A DNA stretch of 64,000 nucleotides from Mycolicibacterium sp. J2 (GTDB lineage Bacteria; Actinomycetota; Actinomycetes; Mycobacteriales; Mycobacteriaceae), in assembly GCF_026240945.1 (NCBI RefSeq), contig NZ_JAPFPY010000022.1, positions 45,691-109,690 on the forward strand. The letters run 5' to 3'. Below are positions 41,393 to 50,290 of this stretch, in pieces. The translations under genes were made by a program, and so were the position numbers. The first letter of the stretch is position 1, and the number at the start of each line of letters is the position of its first letter. Below the pieces are notes generated by a model. It made no database searches. It was not told where the DNA came from and worked only from the letters and a program-made list of their open reading frames with translations.

Positions 41393-41431
41393 TTGGTGTG
41401 TTTCCTTCCTATCGGGGTCGTTACCCGGTTG

Positions 41432-42514
41432 CTAGGCCCACTCGTCGAGGATGGTGTCGTTGTCCGCGCCGACCACCGGCGGCGGCGTGGGTTGCCCTGG
41501 GCGACTGCGTGAGAAGCGGGGCGCGGGCATCGGCTGCAACCCGGCACCGGTCTCGTAGAAGGTGTCGCGTTCGGCGAGGTGCGGCTCGGTGAGCACTTCA
41601 CCGAACGCCAATACCGGTGTGGCACAGGCATCCGAGCCAGCGAAGATCCGCGCCCATTCGTCGCGGCTCCTGGTCTTGAACACCTCGGTGAAGGTGGCCC
41701 GCAGTTCCGGCCAGCGCGCCATGTCGTTCTGCCCCGGCAGGGCCGCCGGGTCCAGGCCCAACTTGTCCAGCAGTTCGGCATAGAACTGCGGCTCGATCGC
41801 GCCGACGGCGACGTACTTGCCGTCGGCGGTCTCGTAGGTGTCGTAGTAGGGAGCGCCGGTGTCGAGCATGTTGGTGCCCCGCTCGTCGCTCCACAACCCT
41901 TGCGCACGGAACGCCCACATCATCTGGATCAGCACACTGGAACCGTCGACCATGGCGGCGTCGACCACCTGGCCCTTCCCCGAGGTCTGCCGTTCCCACA
42001 GCGCCGCGAGAATGCCCAACAGCAGGAACATCGACCCACCACCGAAATCGCCGACCAGGTTCAGCGGCGGCACCGGCCGCTCCCCCTTGCGGCCGATCGC
42101 GTGCAGCACCCCGTTGAGCGAGATGTAGTTGATGTCGTGGCCGGCCTGCTGGGCGCGCGGACCGGTCTGTCCCCAACCGGTCATGCGGGCGTAGATCAGC
42201 TTCTCGTTGACCTTGGCGCAGTCGTCCGGTCCCAGCCCGAGCCGCTCGGTGACACCGGGACGGAAACCCTCGATGAGCACGTCGGCCTTGCTGACCAGGT
42301 TCAGCACGAATTCGCGGCCCTGTTCGGATTTGAGATCGGCGGTCACCGAGCGCCGGTTCCGCAGCATCGCGTCCTTGGCCGGGCCGTTGGCGGCGGACGG
42401 GCGGTCCACCCGCACCACCTCGGCACCCAGATCGCCGAGAATCATCGCCGCGTGCGGGCCGGGGCCGATACCGGCCAATTCGACAACGCGCAATCCGTGC
42501 AGTGGTCCCGTCAT
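41432..42514 (-). CDS. mcr: Alpha-methylacyl-CoA racemase
   Basis: This 360-residue class III CoA-transferase-fold enzyme has the length of M. tuberculosis MCR. It contains LRVVELAGIGPGPHAAMILGD, VDRPS and NRRSVTADLK. AGHDINYISLNGVL carries the His of the catalytic pair (near 126), LVGDFGGGSM carries the Asp (near 156), and GAIEPQFY a conserved Glu. It interconverts 2R- and 2S-methylacyl-CoA, needed for beta-oxidation of methyl-branched and sterol side chains. I chose the ATG at 42514 because it gives the conserved start MTGPLHGLRV. It is the first gene of a three-gene operon and diverges from an enoyl-CoA hydratase gene. Confidence 0.9.
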   Translation of the reverse strand: MTGPLHGLRVVELAGIGPGPHAAMILGDLGAEVVRVDRPSAANGPAKDAMLRNRRSVTADLKSEQGREFVLNLVSKADVLIEGFRPGVTERLGLGPDDCAKVNEKLIYARMTGWGQTGPRAQQAGHDINYISLNGVLHAIGRKGERPVPPLNLVGDFGGGSMFLLLGILAALWERQTSGKGQVVDAAMVDGSSVLIQMMWAFRAQGLWSDERGTNMLDTGAPYYDTYETADGKYVAVGAIEPQFYAELLDKLGLDPAALPGQNDMARWPELRATFTEVFKTRSRDEWARIFAGSDACATPVLAFGEVLTEPHLAERDTFYETGAGLQPMPAPRFSRSRPGQPTPPPVVGADNDTILDEWA

Positions 42515-42631
42515 ACCGACCGTCCTTCGTCGTTGAGTGTCTCGTCGAGTACCGAGTAGTTGACCGCCGACATAGCTTACTTGTATAACCAGGTCGAACC
42601 AGCCGGGGGCCACCCGGTCTAACCTGAGGGC

Positions 42632-43432
42632 GTGTCCATGACGTATCGCAGCATCGAATCTCTGCTCGTCGAGCTATCCGATGGCGTGTTGTCGCTGACC
42701 CTGAACCGGCCCGACAGCCTGAACTCGTTGTCCGAGGCCATGCTCGACGGGATCGGTGATGCGCTGGAACAGGCCGCCACCGATCCCGCGGTGCGGGTGG
42801 TCAAGCTCGCGGGCGCCGGCCGAGGGTTCAGCTCCGGCGCCGGGATCAGCGAAGAGGACACCGCGGGTCACGCCACCGGCGGTCCCGAGGCGGTGCTGGA
42901 TGCGGCCAACCGGGCGGTGCGGTCCATCGTCGCGCTGCCCAAACCCGTCGTCGCGGTGGTGCAGGGCCCGGCCGCCGGGGTCGGCGTCTCGCTGGCTTTG
43001 TCCTCGGACATCGTATTGGCTTCGGAGAACGCCTTTTTCATGCTCGCCTTCACCAAGATCGGGTTGATGCCAGACGGTGGCGCCTCGGCCCTGATCGCGG
43101 CGGCGATCGGGCGCATCCGGGCCCAACGGATGGCCCTGCTGGCCGAGCGGATCACCGCGGCGCAGGCCTACGACTGGGGTTTGGTGACCTCGGTGCACGC
43201 GGCCGAGGCGCTCAACGACGAGGTCGCCTCGGTGCTGACCACCCTGTCGACGGGGCCGGCGGTGGCCCTGCGCAAGACCAAGCAGGCGATCAACGCCGCC
43301 ACCCTGACCGAACTCGAGGCGGCCCTGGAGCGCGAACGCGAAGGCCAGTTGATCCTTCTGCGCGCCGAGGATTTCCAGGAGGGCACCAAGGCCTTCCGGC
43401 AGCGGCGCCGGGCCAACTTCGCCGACAGCTAA
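42632..43432 (+). CDS. Enoyl-CoA hydratase/isomerase family protein
   Basis: This 266-residue crotonase-fold protein has GRGFSSGAGISEED (oxyanion hole) near residue 68 and VQGPAAGVGVSLALSSD near 108. TKIGLMPDGGASALI replaces the catalytic Glu region of true hydratases with Asp/Gly, so isomerase or hydrolase chemistry is possible. The GTG at 42632 and an ATG at 42638 are alternative starts. The position next to the racemase matches echA10/echA11 of M. tuberculosis as I remember. Confidence 0.84.
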   Translation: MSMTYRSIESLLVELSDGVLSLTLNRPDSLNSLSEAMLDGIGDALEQAATDPAVRVVKLAGAGRGFSSGAGISEEDTAGHATGGPEAVLDAANRAVRSIVALPKPVVAVVQGPAAGVGVSLALSSDIVLASENAFFMLAFTKIGLMPDGGASALIAAAIGRIRAQRMALLAERITAAQAYDWGLVTSVHAAEALNDEVASVLTTLSTGPAVALRKTKQAINAATLTELEAALEREREGQLILLRAEDFQEGTKAFRQRRRANFADS

Positions 43433-43486
43433 CCACCCAGGAAAATCAGTGGATTCGCCGGTCCCCGATCGGTCACCATCGACCGT

Positions 43487-44746
43487 GTGAGTACACAACT
43501 CGAGCGGTCGGGCTGGCGGGTACTCGCACCGTTTCATCACCGCGAGTACCGCCTGCTGATCACCGCGGTGTCGTTGTCGATCTTCGCCGAGGGCATGTGG
43601 GCCGTGGTGATGGCCCTGCAGGTCATCGAACTCGACAACGATCCGACGTCGCTGTCGCTGGTGGCAACCTGCCTGGGCGCCGGTCTGGTGGGTTTCGTGC
43701 TGGTCGGCGGTATCGCGGCCGACCGGCTCAACCAGCGCAGCATCATCATCGCCGTCGAGACGGTCAACGTCGCCGCGGTCACCGTGGTGGCCGTGCTGGG
43801 TTCGCTTGGGCTCCTGAAGGTTTGGCATCTGGCTGTGGCGGCGGGCACGCTCGGCATCGCCGCGGCCTTCTTCTTCCCGGCCTACAGCGCGATCCTGCCG
43901 CGCATTCTGCCGCCGGAACAACTGCTGGCTGCCAACGGTGTCGAGGGTGTCGTGCGGCCGGTGTTCCAGCGCGCGGTCGGGCCCGCGGTCGCCGGCATCG
44001 TGGTCGGCGCGACCATGCCCTCGGTCGGTGCCGTCGTGGTCGCCGTGCTGTTCGCGATCGGTCTGGCGCTGCTGGTGGCCACCCGCTCGCCGGCCGCCGC
44101 GGTACCCGACGGTGATCGGCCGCATGTGCTGCGGGACCTGCGTGACGGTTTCACCTTCGTGGTGCGTACGCCCTGGCTGCTGGCCACCCTGCTGTTCGCC
44201 AGCATCTTCGTGCTGCTGGTCCTCGGCCCGATCGAGGTGCTGCTGCCCTTCATCGCGCAGCAGCGCTTCACCGAGGGCGCCCGGACATACGGATTCATCC
44301 TCGCGTTCTTCGGTGTCGGCAGCGCCTTCGGCGCGCTCGCGGTGTCCTCCCGCCGGCTGCCACGGCGCTACCTGACGGTGATGATGGCGATGTGGGGTCT
44401 GGGGTCGCTGCCGTTGGTGATCATCGGCACCACATGGTCGTTCGGCTGGATGGCGCTGGCGTCGTTCGTCGTCGGGGTGACCGACGGTGCCGGCATGGTC
44501 ATCTGGGGCACGCTGCTGCAGCGCCGGGTTCCCACGGCGATGCTCGGGCGGGTATCGAGCCTGGATTTCTTTGTGTCGCTGGCCTTCATGCCCGTCTCGT
44601 TCGCGATCGTCGGACCGTTGTCGAAGGTGGTGTCGATGGAGGTCATCTTCCTGGTCGCCGGCGTGGTACCGGTGCTGATCGGCCTGACGGCCTGGACCGC
44701 GGCGAAGATGCCCCACGACGAGCTGGCCCACCCGCTGGGTGGCTAG
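43487..44746 (+). CDS. MFS transporter (EntS-like)
   Basis: This 419-residue major facilitator protein of the MFS-3 (enterobactin exporter-like) type has GGIAADRLNQRSIIIAVE in loop 2-3 and SSRRLPRRYLTVMMAM in loop 8-9. It starts at the GTG at 43487 and has 11-12 helices. The substrate is unknown. The 3' end shares a CTAG with the convergent CPBP protease gene. Confidence 0.82.
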   Translation: MSTQLERSGWRVLAPFHHREYRLLITAVSLSIFAEGMWAVVMALQVIELDNDPTSLSLVATCLGAGLVGFVLVGGIAADRLNQRSIIIAVETVNVAAVTVVAVLGSLGLLKVWHLAVAAGTLGIAAAFFFPAYSAILPRILPPEQLLAANGVEGVVRPVFQRAVGPAVAGIVVGATMPSVGAVVVAVLFAIGLALLVATRSPAAAVPDGDRPHVLRDLRDGFTFVVRTPWLLATLLFASIFVLLVLGPIEVLLPFIAQQRFTEGARTYGFILAFFGVGSAFGALAVSSRRLPRRYLTVMMAMWGLGSLPLVIIGTTWSFGWMALASFVVGVTDGAGMVIWGTLLQRRVPTAMLGRVSSLDFFVSLAFMPVSFAIVGPLSKVVSMEVIFLVAGVVPVLIGLTAWTAAKMPHDELAHPLGG

Positions 44747-45417
44747 ACCCCGAAGATCGGCGGCAGCGCCAGCACCATGACCAGTCCCCAGCAGGAATGG
44801 GTCAGCATCGGTGCCAGCACGCCGCCGGTCATCCGGCGTTGCAGCGCACATGCCGCGCCGAGCAGGATGGCGGCGAAGCCCAGCATCGGGTTGCCCGCCG
44901 CCATCACGGCGACGAAGTAGATCGCGGTGGATACCAATACCGGACGGCGCCCGCCCAGCGCGCTGTACAGCGCCCCGCGGAAGAACAGTTCCTCGGCCAC
45001 CCCGTTGACCACGGTGATGAACACGACCAGCAGCAGCGGGCCGTGATTGGCGAATTCCAGTACGGCGGTGACGTAGTCGCGCACCGGCGGGATGAGCCGT
45101 GCGATCAGGCCGCCCACCACGAACACCGCGCCAAGTCCCAGTCCGACACCGATGCCGAGCAGCACCGGGCGGCGCCCACTGCCCGGCAGCCGGCCCATAT
45201 GCAACGGACCGGATGACACCGCCCCCACCGTCCACACCGCGGCCATGACGAGAGTGAGCACGTAGAAGGAGCTGTCCCCGGGATGCCGGCTCAGCGAATA
45301 CGCTTGCAGCGCAGCGCCGATCACCAGCACCCCGATCACGGTGATGCGCCGGCGTCGCACCACGTGCGGCGTCTCTTCGGCCGCCGGGGCCACGGTGCGC
45401 CAGGGTGGCGGGATCAT
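44743..45417 (-). CDS. CPBP-family intramembrane protease
   Basis: This 224-residue integral membrane protein has the CPBP/ABI motif 1 as VAEELFFRGALY (Glu-Glu and Arg at about 140) and motif 2 with LTHSCWG near the C-terminus. Proteins of this family cleave CAAX-type substrates or act in bacteriocin immunity and signalling. The ATG start overlaps the stop of the upstream NAD-binding gene (ATGA), so the two are coupled. Confidence 0.86.
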   Translation of the reverse strand: MIPPPWRTVAPAAEETPHVVRRRRITVIGVLVIGAALQAYSLSRHPGDSSFYVLTLVMAAVWTVGAVSSGPLHMGRLPGSGRRPVLLGIGVGLGLGAVFVVGGLIARLIPPVRDYVTAVLEFANHGPLLLVVFITVVNGVAEELFFRGALYSALGGRRPVLVSTAIYFVAVMAAGNPMLGFAAILLGAACALQRRMTGGVLAPMLTHSCWGLVMVLALPPIFGV

Positions 45418-46547
45418 CCGGAACGCTCCGCGGGAATCAGGTCGGCCAGCAGGTCGATGCCCGTGCGCAGCGCGGCGGTGGCCGGGCCCGGCAGCAGCGG
45501 CAGCAGGGCCAGGGCGGGGCGGGCGATCGTCGGCGTCAGCTCGCGGATGCGCGACACGTCACCACCGGCCCATCGAGGATCGGTGTCAGCCAGATGGTGC
45601 GGGTCGGCGAGTCTGTCGACGGGCCGCCGGGTCCGGGTGGCGACCGACCGGCGGATGGCATCCTCCACGGTGAGCAGCCCGCCCGGCGGGTCGGGCACCA
45701 GTTCACGCAATCCGGATCCGGTCGCCGTCATCGGATGCGCCAGGGACGCAGTGAGATCCGCGGCAAGCCCACCGGGCACCGGGAGCGCCAGCGCGGACAC
45801 CCGCGACGCCACGGCCGTCGGCAACCCGGGCGCGGGCAACCGCCACTGCCGGGCGCCGCTCAACCGACCGTAAGCCGCCAGCAGATCCCGGTACCGCACG
45901 GTCTGCGGGCCGCGGATGTCGTAGGCGCCGGCGGGCACCCGCGCGGTGTCCGCCGCCGCGGTGAGGTAGTACAACACATCGCGGATGGAGATCGGGTCGA
46001 TCGGGTTGTCCAACCACGACGGGCGCGGCAACAACGGAAAGCGGTCGCCCACATAGCGCAGCATCTCGAACGAGGTGGACCCGGCACCGATGATCACCCC
46101 GGCCCCCAGCCAGACCACCTCGGCGCCACCGGCGATCGTCAGGGCCTCGGCCACCTCCGCGCGCCCGGCCAGGTGCTCGGAGAGATTGCGTGCGTCGGGC
46201 ACGAATCCGCCGAGGTAGACGATGCGGCGCACACCGGCGCGTGCCGCCGCTTCGGCGACCCGGTGAGCGGCGGCGTTGTCGGCGGCCCGGAAGCCGGGTT
46301 CACCGATGCCGTGGATCAGGTAGTAGAGCACGTCGGTCGGCCCGCACCGCTGGAAAAGCGTTGCGACCGAATCCGGTTCGCGGGTATCGAGCGCCGTCGT
46401 GGTCACCTCGCCGTACCAGCCGAAGGTGCTGAGCCGCTCCGGGGTGCGACTGCTGACCACCACCTGGTGGCCCGCGGCAAGCAGTTCGGCGACCAGCCGC
46501 GAGCCGATATAGCCGGTGGCACCGGTGACCAGGATGCGCTCGGTCAT
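45414..46547 (-). CDS. NAD(P)-binding atypical SDR (NmrA-like) protein
   Basis: This 377-residue protein has an N-terminal Rossmann domain, VTGATGYIGSRLVAELLAAG, and SRTPERLSTFG, YYLIHGIGE and VYLGGFVPD landmarks. No YxxxK pair is obvious, which points to the atypical NmrA/UDP-sugar-epimerase-like group. The C-terminal half (about 240-377) has no clear match. It starts at the ATG at 46547 and is followed by the CPBP protease. Direct repeats at 46605-46641 lie upstream. Confidence 0.8.
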   Translation of the reverse strand: MTERILVTGATGYIGSRLVAELLAAGHQVVVSSRTPERLSTFGWYGEVTTTALDTREPDSVATLFQRCGPTDVLYYLIHGIGEPGFRAADNAAAHRVAEAAARAGVRRIVYLGGFVPDARNLSEHLAGRAEVAEALTIAGGAEVVWLGAGVIIGAGSTSFEMLRYVGDRFPLLPRPSWLDNPIDPISIRDVLYYLTAAADTARVPAGAYDIRGPQTVRYRDLLAAYGRLSGARQWRLPAPGLPTAVASRVSALALPVPGGLAADLTASLAHPMTATGSGLRELVPDPPGGLLTVEDAIRRSVATRTRRPVDRLADPHHLADTDPRWAGGDVSRIRELTPTIARPALALLPLLPGPATAALRTGIDLLADLIPAERSG

Positions 46548-46604
46548 GCGCCACTCATATCAGCGCTCGACGCCCGCATCCGCACCCATGCCTCCCATGA
46601 CACT

Positions 46605-46641
46605 GCTAGCCCTATCACTGCACGGCTAGTCCTATCACTGC
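46605..46641. promoter_or_regulatory. Two 17-base direct repeats spaced 20 bases
   Basis: GCTAGCCCTATCACTGC (46605-46621) and GCTAGTCCTATCACTGC (46625-46641) differ at one base and start 20 bases apart, roughly two helical turns. They lie 58-94 bases before the ATG at 46547. Tandem half-sites on one face of the helix suggest an activator site. Confidence 0.5.
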
Positions 46642-46715
46642 CCGCGGTGGGCCATACCCTGTTCGGTGACGCGCTACACCCGATGGAGTTGCTCGTCACA
46701 CCGGCCGCGGGCCGG

Positions 46716-47132
46716 TCAGCGGGTGTGGTGGCGGGCAGCCCGCGGGTCGTCGACCACGACGCGATCGGGCTCGTCGTCTCCGCCGGGCTGCTTGATCCTC
46801 GGGTCGATCTTGTCGGCGTGCTCGCGGCGTGCCTCGAGGCGCTCGCGCGTCGAGTCGACCTCGTCGCGGTGGCTTGCCGCCCGATCCTGAAGGCGTGCCG
46901 CCTCGGCGGCTTTGGCGTCCGCCTCGGCCTGCGCGGCCCGTGCCTTCGCCTCGGTTTCGGCGGCGGCGGCCGCGCGCCGGTCCAGGCGTTGACGCTCCTC
47001 CTGGACCTCTTCGCGGATGCGGTCGGCCTTGGCGGTGCGGCGGCGCTGGCTGGCGGTGCGGATCAGGAACGCGACGAGCGCCAGCACCACGACGGCGACG
47101 ACGGCGAGGACGATCCAGCTGGTGGTGCTCAT
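46716..47132 (-). CDS. Membrane-anchored coiled-coil protein
   Basis: This 138-residue protein has one N-terminal membrane helix (about 6-25), a basic stop-transfer sequence (RTASQRRR), then a long charged helical region rich in Ala, Glu, Arg and Gln (about 35-120) and a Pro/Asp tail. A strong GGAGGAG precedes the ATG at 47132. No enzymatic motif is present. A perfect 7-base hairpin ACCGGCC/GGCCGGT lies at its stop (46700-46716) and may help end transcription. Confidence 0.75.
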   Translation of the reverse strand: MSTTSWIVLAVVAVVVLALVAFLIRTASQRRRTAKADRIREEVQEERQRLDRRAAAAAETEAKARAAQAEADAKAAEAARLQDRAASHRDEVDSTRERLEARREHADKIDPRIKQPGGDDEPDRVVVDDPRAARHHTR

Positions 47133-47266
47133 GAGGGCTCCTCCAATCGACGGGTGCGCGCACAGGTTATTGACGCGCCTGCTGGTTTTGGGATGCCCAC
47201 TGGGCCGGTCCTTAAACCCGCGATGGAAGGTGAGTGCGAGAACCGTTGCCGCCGTTGACCGTCGGT

Positions 47267-47797
47267 TCAGTCGGGCCGGCGGTGCAGCTCGATGAGGCCG
47301 CGATAGGCCTGCGCGTTGAACCGGTTGGCGGCAACCTCGTCGTCGGTGAGGCCGCGGCGCACCTTGCCGGGCACACCGGCGACCAGGGACCGCGGCGGGA
47401 TCACCGCCCCCTGCGGCACCACCGCACCGGCGGCCACCAGCGTGCCCGCTCCGACGACGGCGCCGTTGAGCACGATGGCGCCCATTCCGACCAGCACGTC
47501 GTCCTCGATGGTGCAGCCGTGCAGCACCGCGTTGTGCCCGACCGTGACCCCGGCGCCGATGCGGGCCGGGAAGCCCGGATCGACGTGCACGGTCACGCCG
47601 TCCTGGATGTTGCTGCCCGCACCGACCTCGATGGGCTCGAATTCGGCGCGCAGCGTGGCGTTGTACCAAACACTCACGTGTGCAGCCAGCGTCACCGGAC
47701 CGATCAGGGTGGCATTGGGTGCGACCCAGGATTCGGCGTGCAGCTGCGGGGCACGCCCCCGGATGGGGATGATCAACGGCTCAGGCATGGCCGTCAT
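47267..47797 (-). CDS. Gamma-class carbonic anhydrase-like protein
   Basis: This protein of about 176 residues is a left-handed beta-helix of hexapeptide repeats. Its metal-ligand histidines are suggested by VTVHVD and VGHNAVLHGC, and its length fits gamma carbonic anhydrases and their YrdA/PaaY relatives. It binds a metal at trimer interfaces, and hydration of CO2 is plausible but not certain in such small members. The start may be the ATG at 47797 or 47788, which give nearly the same protein. Confidence 0.85.
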   Translation of the reverse strand: MTAMPEPLIIPIRGRAPQLHAESWVAPNATLIGPVTLAAHVSVWYNATLRAEFEPIEVGAGSNIQDGVTVHVDPGFPARIGAGVTVGHNAVLHGCTIEDDVLVGMGAIVLNGAVVGAGTLVAAGAVVPQGAVIPPRSLVAGVPGKVRRGLTDDEVAANRFNAQAYRGLIELHRRPD

Positions 47798-47814
47798 CGT
47801 AATCAGGTGCCTGG

Positions 47815-48771
47815 TCAGGAACCCTGGTACACCTTGCGATAACTCGACGGGGACATCCCCATCCCACGGCGCAGGTGGTGACGCAGGTTGCCACCGGTAC
47901 CCAGCCCGGACAGCCGTGCCACCTCGTCGACCGGAATGTCCCGGGATTCCAGCAGTTCCCTGGCCCGGTCGATGCGACGCTGCCGGATCCAGTTGCCGGG
48001 CGCCTCACCCGTCTCCTCCCGGAAGCGGCGGTTGAACGTCCGCAGGCTCATGTGGGCGTGCTTGGCCAGCGCCTGGACGGTGAGCTCGGCGTCCAGGTGC
48101 GCCATCGCCCAGGCCCGGGTGCGCGCCGTCGAGGCGTGGTCGACCACCGGCAGGTGACGGTCGATGAACTGGGCCTGACCGCCCTCCCGCCACGGCGGCA
48201 CCACGCAGTACCGCGCGACGGTGTTGGCCACGTGTGCGCCGTGATCGCACCGAATGATGTGCAGGCACAAGTCGATTCCCGCGGCCAGCCCCGCCGAGGT
48301 GAGCACGTCACCGTCGTCGACGAACAACACGTTCTCATCCACCCGCACCGCCGGGTACAGCCGGCGCAGGGTGTCGGCGAACTGCCAGTGCGTCGTCGCG
48401 GTCCGGCCATCGAGGCGCCCCAGCGCCGCCAGCACGAACGCGCCGGTGCAGATCGACACCAACCGGGTGCCCGGCCGGATCCGGGCGAACGCGGCGGTCA
48501 CCGCGTCGTCGACGCCACCACCGGTGCGTGCCGGTGGGTAGCGGGTGCCGGGGATGACGACGGTGTCGGCGGTGTCCAGGGCCTCGGGTCCGGCGCTGGG
48601 CACCATCGCGAAACCGTTGGTGAACTGGACCGGCCCGGGTTCGACGGCGCACGTCGTCACGTCGTACAACGACGTGCCGTCGGCTCCGGTGGCGGCACCG
48701 AACAGGGTGGGCGCGATGGTGGCGTCGAACCCCACCACCGGAGGCAGCATCAGAACGGCGACACGGTGCAC
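47815..48771 (-). CDS. GlxA-type AraC-family transcriptional regulator
   Basis: This 318-residue regulator has an N-terminal DJ-1/PfpI-like domain (about 1-180) with the elbow SICTGAFVLAALG, and a C-terminal AraC helix-turn-helix pair (LTVQALAKHAHMSLRTFNRRF and IPVDEVARLSGLGTGGNLRHHL). Members sense metabolites through the N-terminal domain. It diverges from an MFS gene, and a concentric palindrome between them is the likely operator. Confidence 0.88.
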   Translation of the reverse strand: MHRVAVLMLPPVVGFDATIAPTLFGAATGADGTSLYDVTTCAVEPGPVQFTNGFAMVPSAGPEALDTADTVVIPGTRYPPARTGGGVDDAVTAAFARIRPGTRLVSICTGAFVLAALGRLDGRTATTHWQFADTLRRLYPAVRVDENVLFVDDGDVLTSAGLAAGIDLCLHIIRCDHGAHVANTVARYCVVPPWREGGQAQFIDRHLPVVDHASTARTRAWAMAHLDAELTVQALAKHAHMSLRTFNRRFREETGEAPGNWIRQRRIDRARELLESRDIPVDEVARLSGLGTGGNLRHHLRRGMGMSPSSYRKVYQGS

Positions 48772-48781
48772 CCGACCAGTC

Positions 48782-48816
48782 TGGCACGTTTTTGACGAAT
48801 CGTGTCGTTTGTGCCA
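48782..48816. promoter_or_regulatory. Concentric palindrome between GlxA regulator and MFS gene
   Basis: TGGCAC (48782-48787) pairs with GTGCCA (48811-48816), and ACGA/TCGT (48795-48798, 48800-48803) pairs about the same centre, 48799. The three-part palindrome of 35 bases lies 11 bases before the regulator ATG and 36 bases before the preferred MFS start. Confidence 0.6.
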
Positions 48817-48852
48817 CTAGGCGGTGCGCGTTCTTTCCGCGACAGTGGGCCG

Positions 48853-50115
48853 GTGACACTTCTCGGTACGCGTACGCGCCTGCACTGGGCCTGGGTGGTC
48901 GCCGCGGTCAGCTTCGTCGCCATCCTCGGCGCGGCGGCCTTCCGGTCGGTGCCCGGCGTGATGATGAACCCGCTGCACCACGAGTTCGGCTGGAGCCACG
49001 GCACCGTCGGCGCGGCGATGGCGGTCAACATGACGCTCTACGGTCTGACGGCCCCGTTCGCCGCCGCACTGATGGATCGCTTCGGGGTGCGCCCGGTGCT
49101 CACCGCGGCCCTGTCCCTGATCGCGGCCGGCTCGGCGCTCAGCGTGGCGATGACCGCCAGCTGGCAGCTGGTGCTGCTGTGGGGTTTGCTGGTCGGGCTG
49201 GGCACCGGCGCCATCTCGATGGGGTTCGTGGCGACCGTCGCGACCCGGTGGTTCGAGGCCCGCCGCGGCCTGGTCACCGGCGTGCTGACGGCCGCCAGCG
49301 CCACCGGGCAGCTGGTCTTCCTGCCCGTGGTGGCCGCGGTGACCACGCAGCACGGGTGGCGCTGGGCGTCGCTCATCGTCGCTGCGGCGGCCGTCGCGGT
49401 GGTTCCCCTGGTCGCGCTGTTCATGCGCAACTATCCCCAGGACATCGGGCTGACGGCCTACGGCGCCGACCCCTCTGATTCCGGCGCGCGCGAGCCCGAG
49501 GCGCTGCCCACCGGCACGTTCACCGCGGCGTTCGACGGCTTGCGGATCGGGCTGCGGTCCCGGGCGTTCTGGTTGCTGGCCGCCAGCTTCGCCATCTGCG
49601 GAATGACCACCAACGGCCTGATCGGCACCCACTTCATCCCCGCGGCCAACGACCACGGCATGCCCACGACGGTGGCCGCCGGCCTGCTGGCCACCATCGG
49701 CGTGCTGGACGTGCTGGGCACGGTGTTCTCCGGGTGGCTCACCGACCGGGTGGACCCGCGCCTGCTGCTGGTGGTCTATTACACCGGCCGGGGCCTGTCG
49801 CTGCTGCTGCTGCCGTCGCTGTTGTCACCGCAGGCCGAACCGAGCACCTGGGTGTTCATCATCTTCTACGGGCTGGACTGGGTGGCCACCGTGCCGCCGA
49901 CCATCGTGCTGTGCCGGGACTATTTCGGCGCCCGCACCCCGGTGGTGTTCGGCTGGGTGTTCGCCTCGCATCAGTTGGGGGCGGCGGTCGCCGCGGCCGG
50001 CGCCGGCTGGATCCGGGATCTGCAGGGCAACTACGACCTGGCGTTTTATCTGGCCGCCGGGTTGTGCGTCATCGCCGCCGGACTTTGCGGCGCGGTCCGG
50101 CGACCCGCATCCTGA
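48853..50115 (+). CDS. MFS transporter
   Basis: This 420-residue major facilitator protein has 12 helices. LMDRFGVRPVLTAA in loop 2-3 and GWLTDRVDPRLLLVV in loop 8-9 are recognisable, and the sequence is like oxalate/formate or monocarboxylate-type exporters. I prefer the GTG at 48853 over the GTG at 48802 because the latter lies inside the palindromic operator. It is probably induced through the divergent GlxA-type regulator. The substrate is unknown. Confidence 0.82.
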   Translation: MTLLGTRTRLHWAWVVAAVSFVAILGAAAFRSVPGVMMNPLHHEFGWSHGTVGAAMAVNMTLYGLTAPFAAALMDRFGVRPVLTAALSLIAAGSALSVAMTASWQLVLLWGLLVGLGTGAISMGFVATVATRWFEARRGLVTGVLTAASATGQLVFLPVVAAVTTQHGWRWASLIVAAAAVAVVPLVALFMRNYPQDIGLTAYGADPSDSGAREPEALPTGTFTAAFDGLRIGLRSRAFWLLAASFAICGMTTNGLIGTHFIPAANDHGMPTTVAAGLLATIGVLDVLGTVFSGWLTDRVDPRLLLVVYYTGRGLSLLLLPSLLSPQAEPSTWVFIIFYGLDWVATVPPTIVLCRDYFGARTPVVFGWVFASHQLGAAVAAAGAGWIRDLQGNYDLAFYLAAGLCVIAAGLCGAVRRPAS

Positions 50116-50290
50116 GAACCACCATTTTGTTCGTCCAGCCGGTACGCATAGCATGCAAGCGGCGCCGCGGGGACACCGAGGCTCGGATGGACCGTTAGCT
50201 GATGGTGCACTGGCGTGCGCATCACGTCCCCGCCCATCCGCGCCGCCCAGCGGAAGTAACTGGACCCAGGCACGAGATGGAGGAATTCAC

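Noticed and set aside
42674..45235. An 853-codon open frame on the minus strand across the hydratase and MFS genes
   Set aside because: It spans three genes in a non-coding frame and has no recognisable domain. High GC makes such long frames common.
50234..50262. A possible SigK-like promoter (CCATCC) before the fasciclin gene
   Set aside because: The spacing to any -10-like CGGAAG is only about 11 bases, too short for SigK, so I do not claim it.
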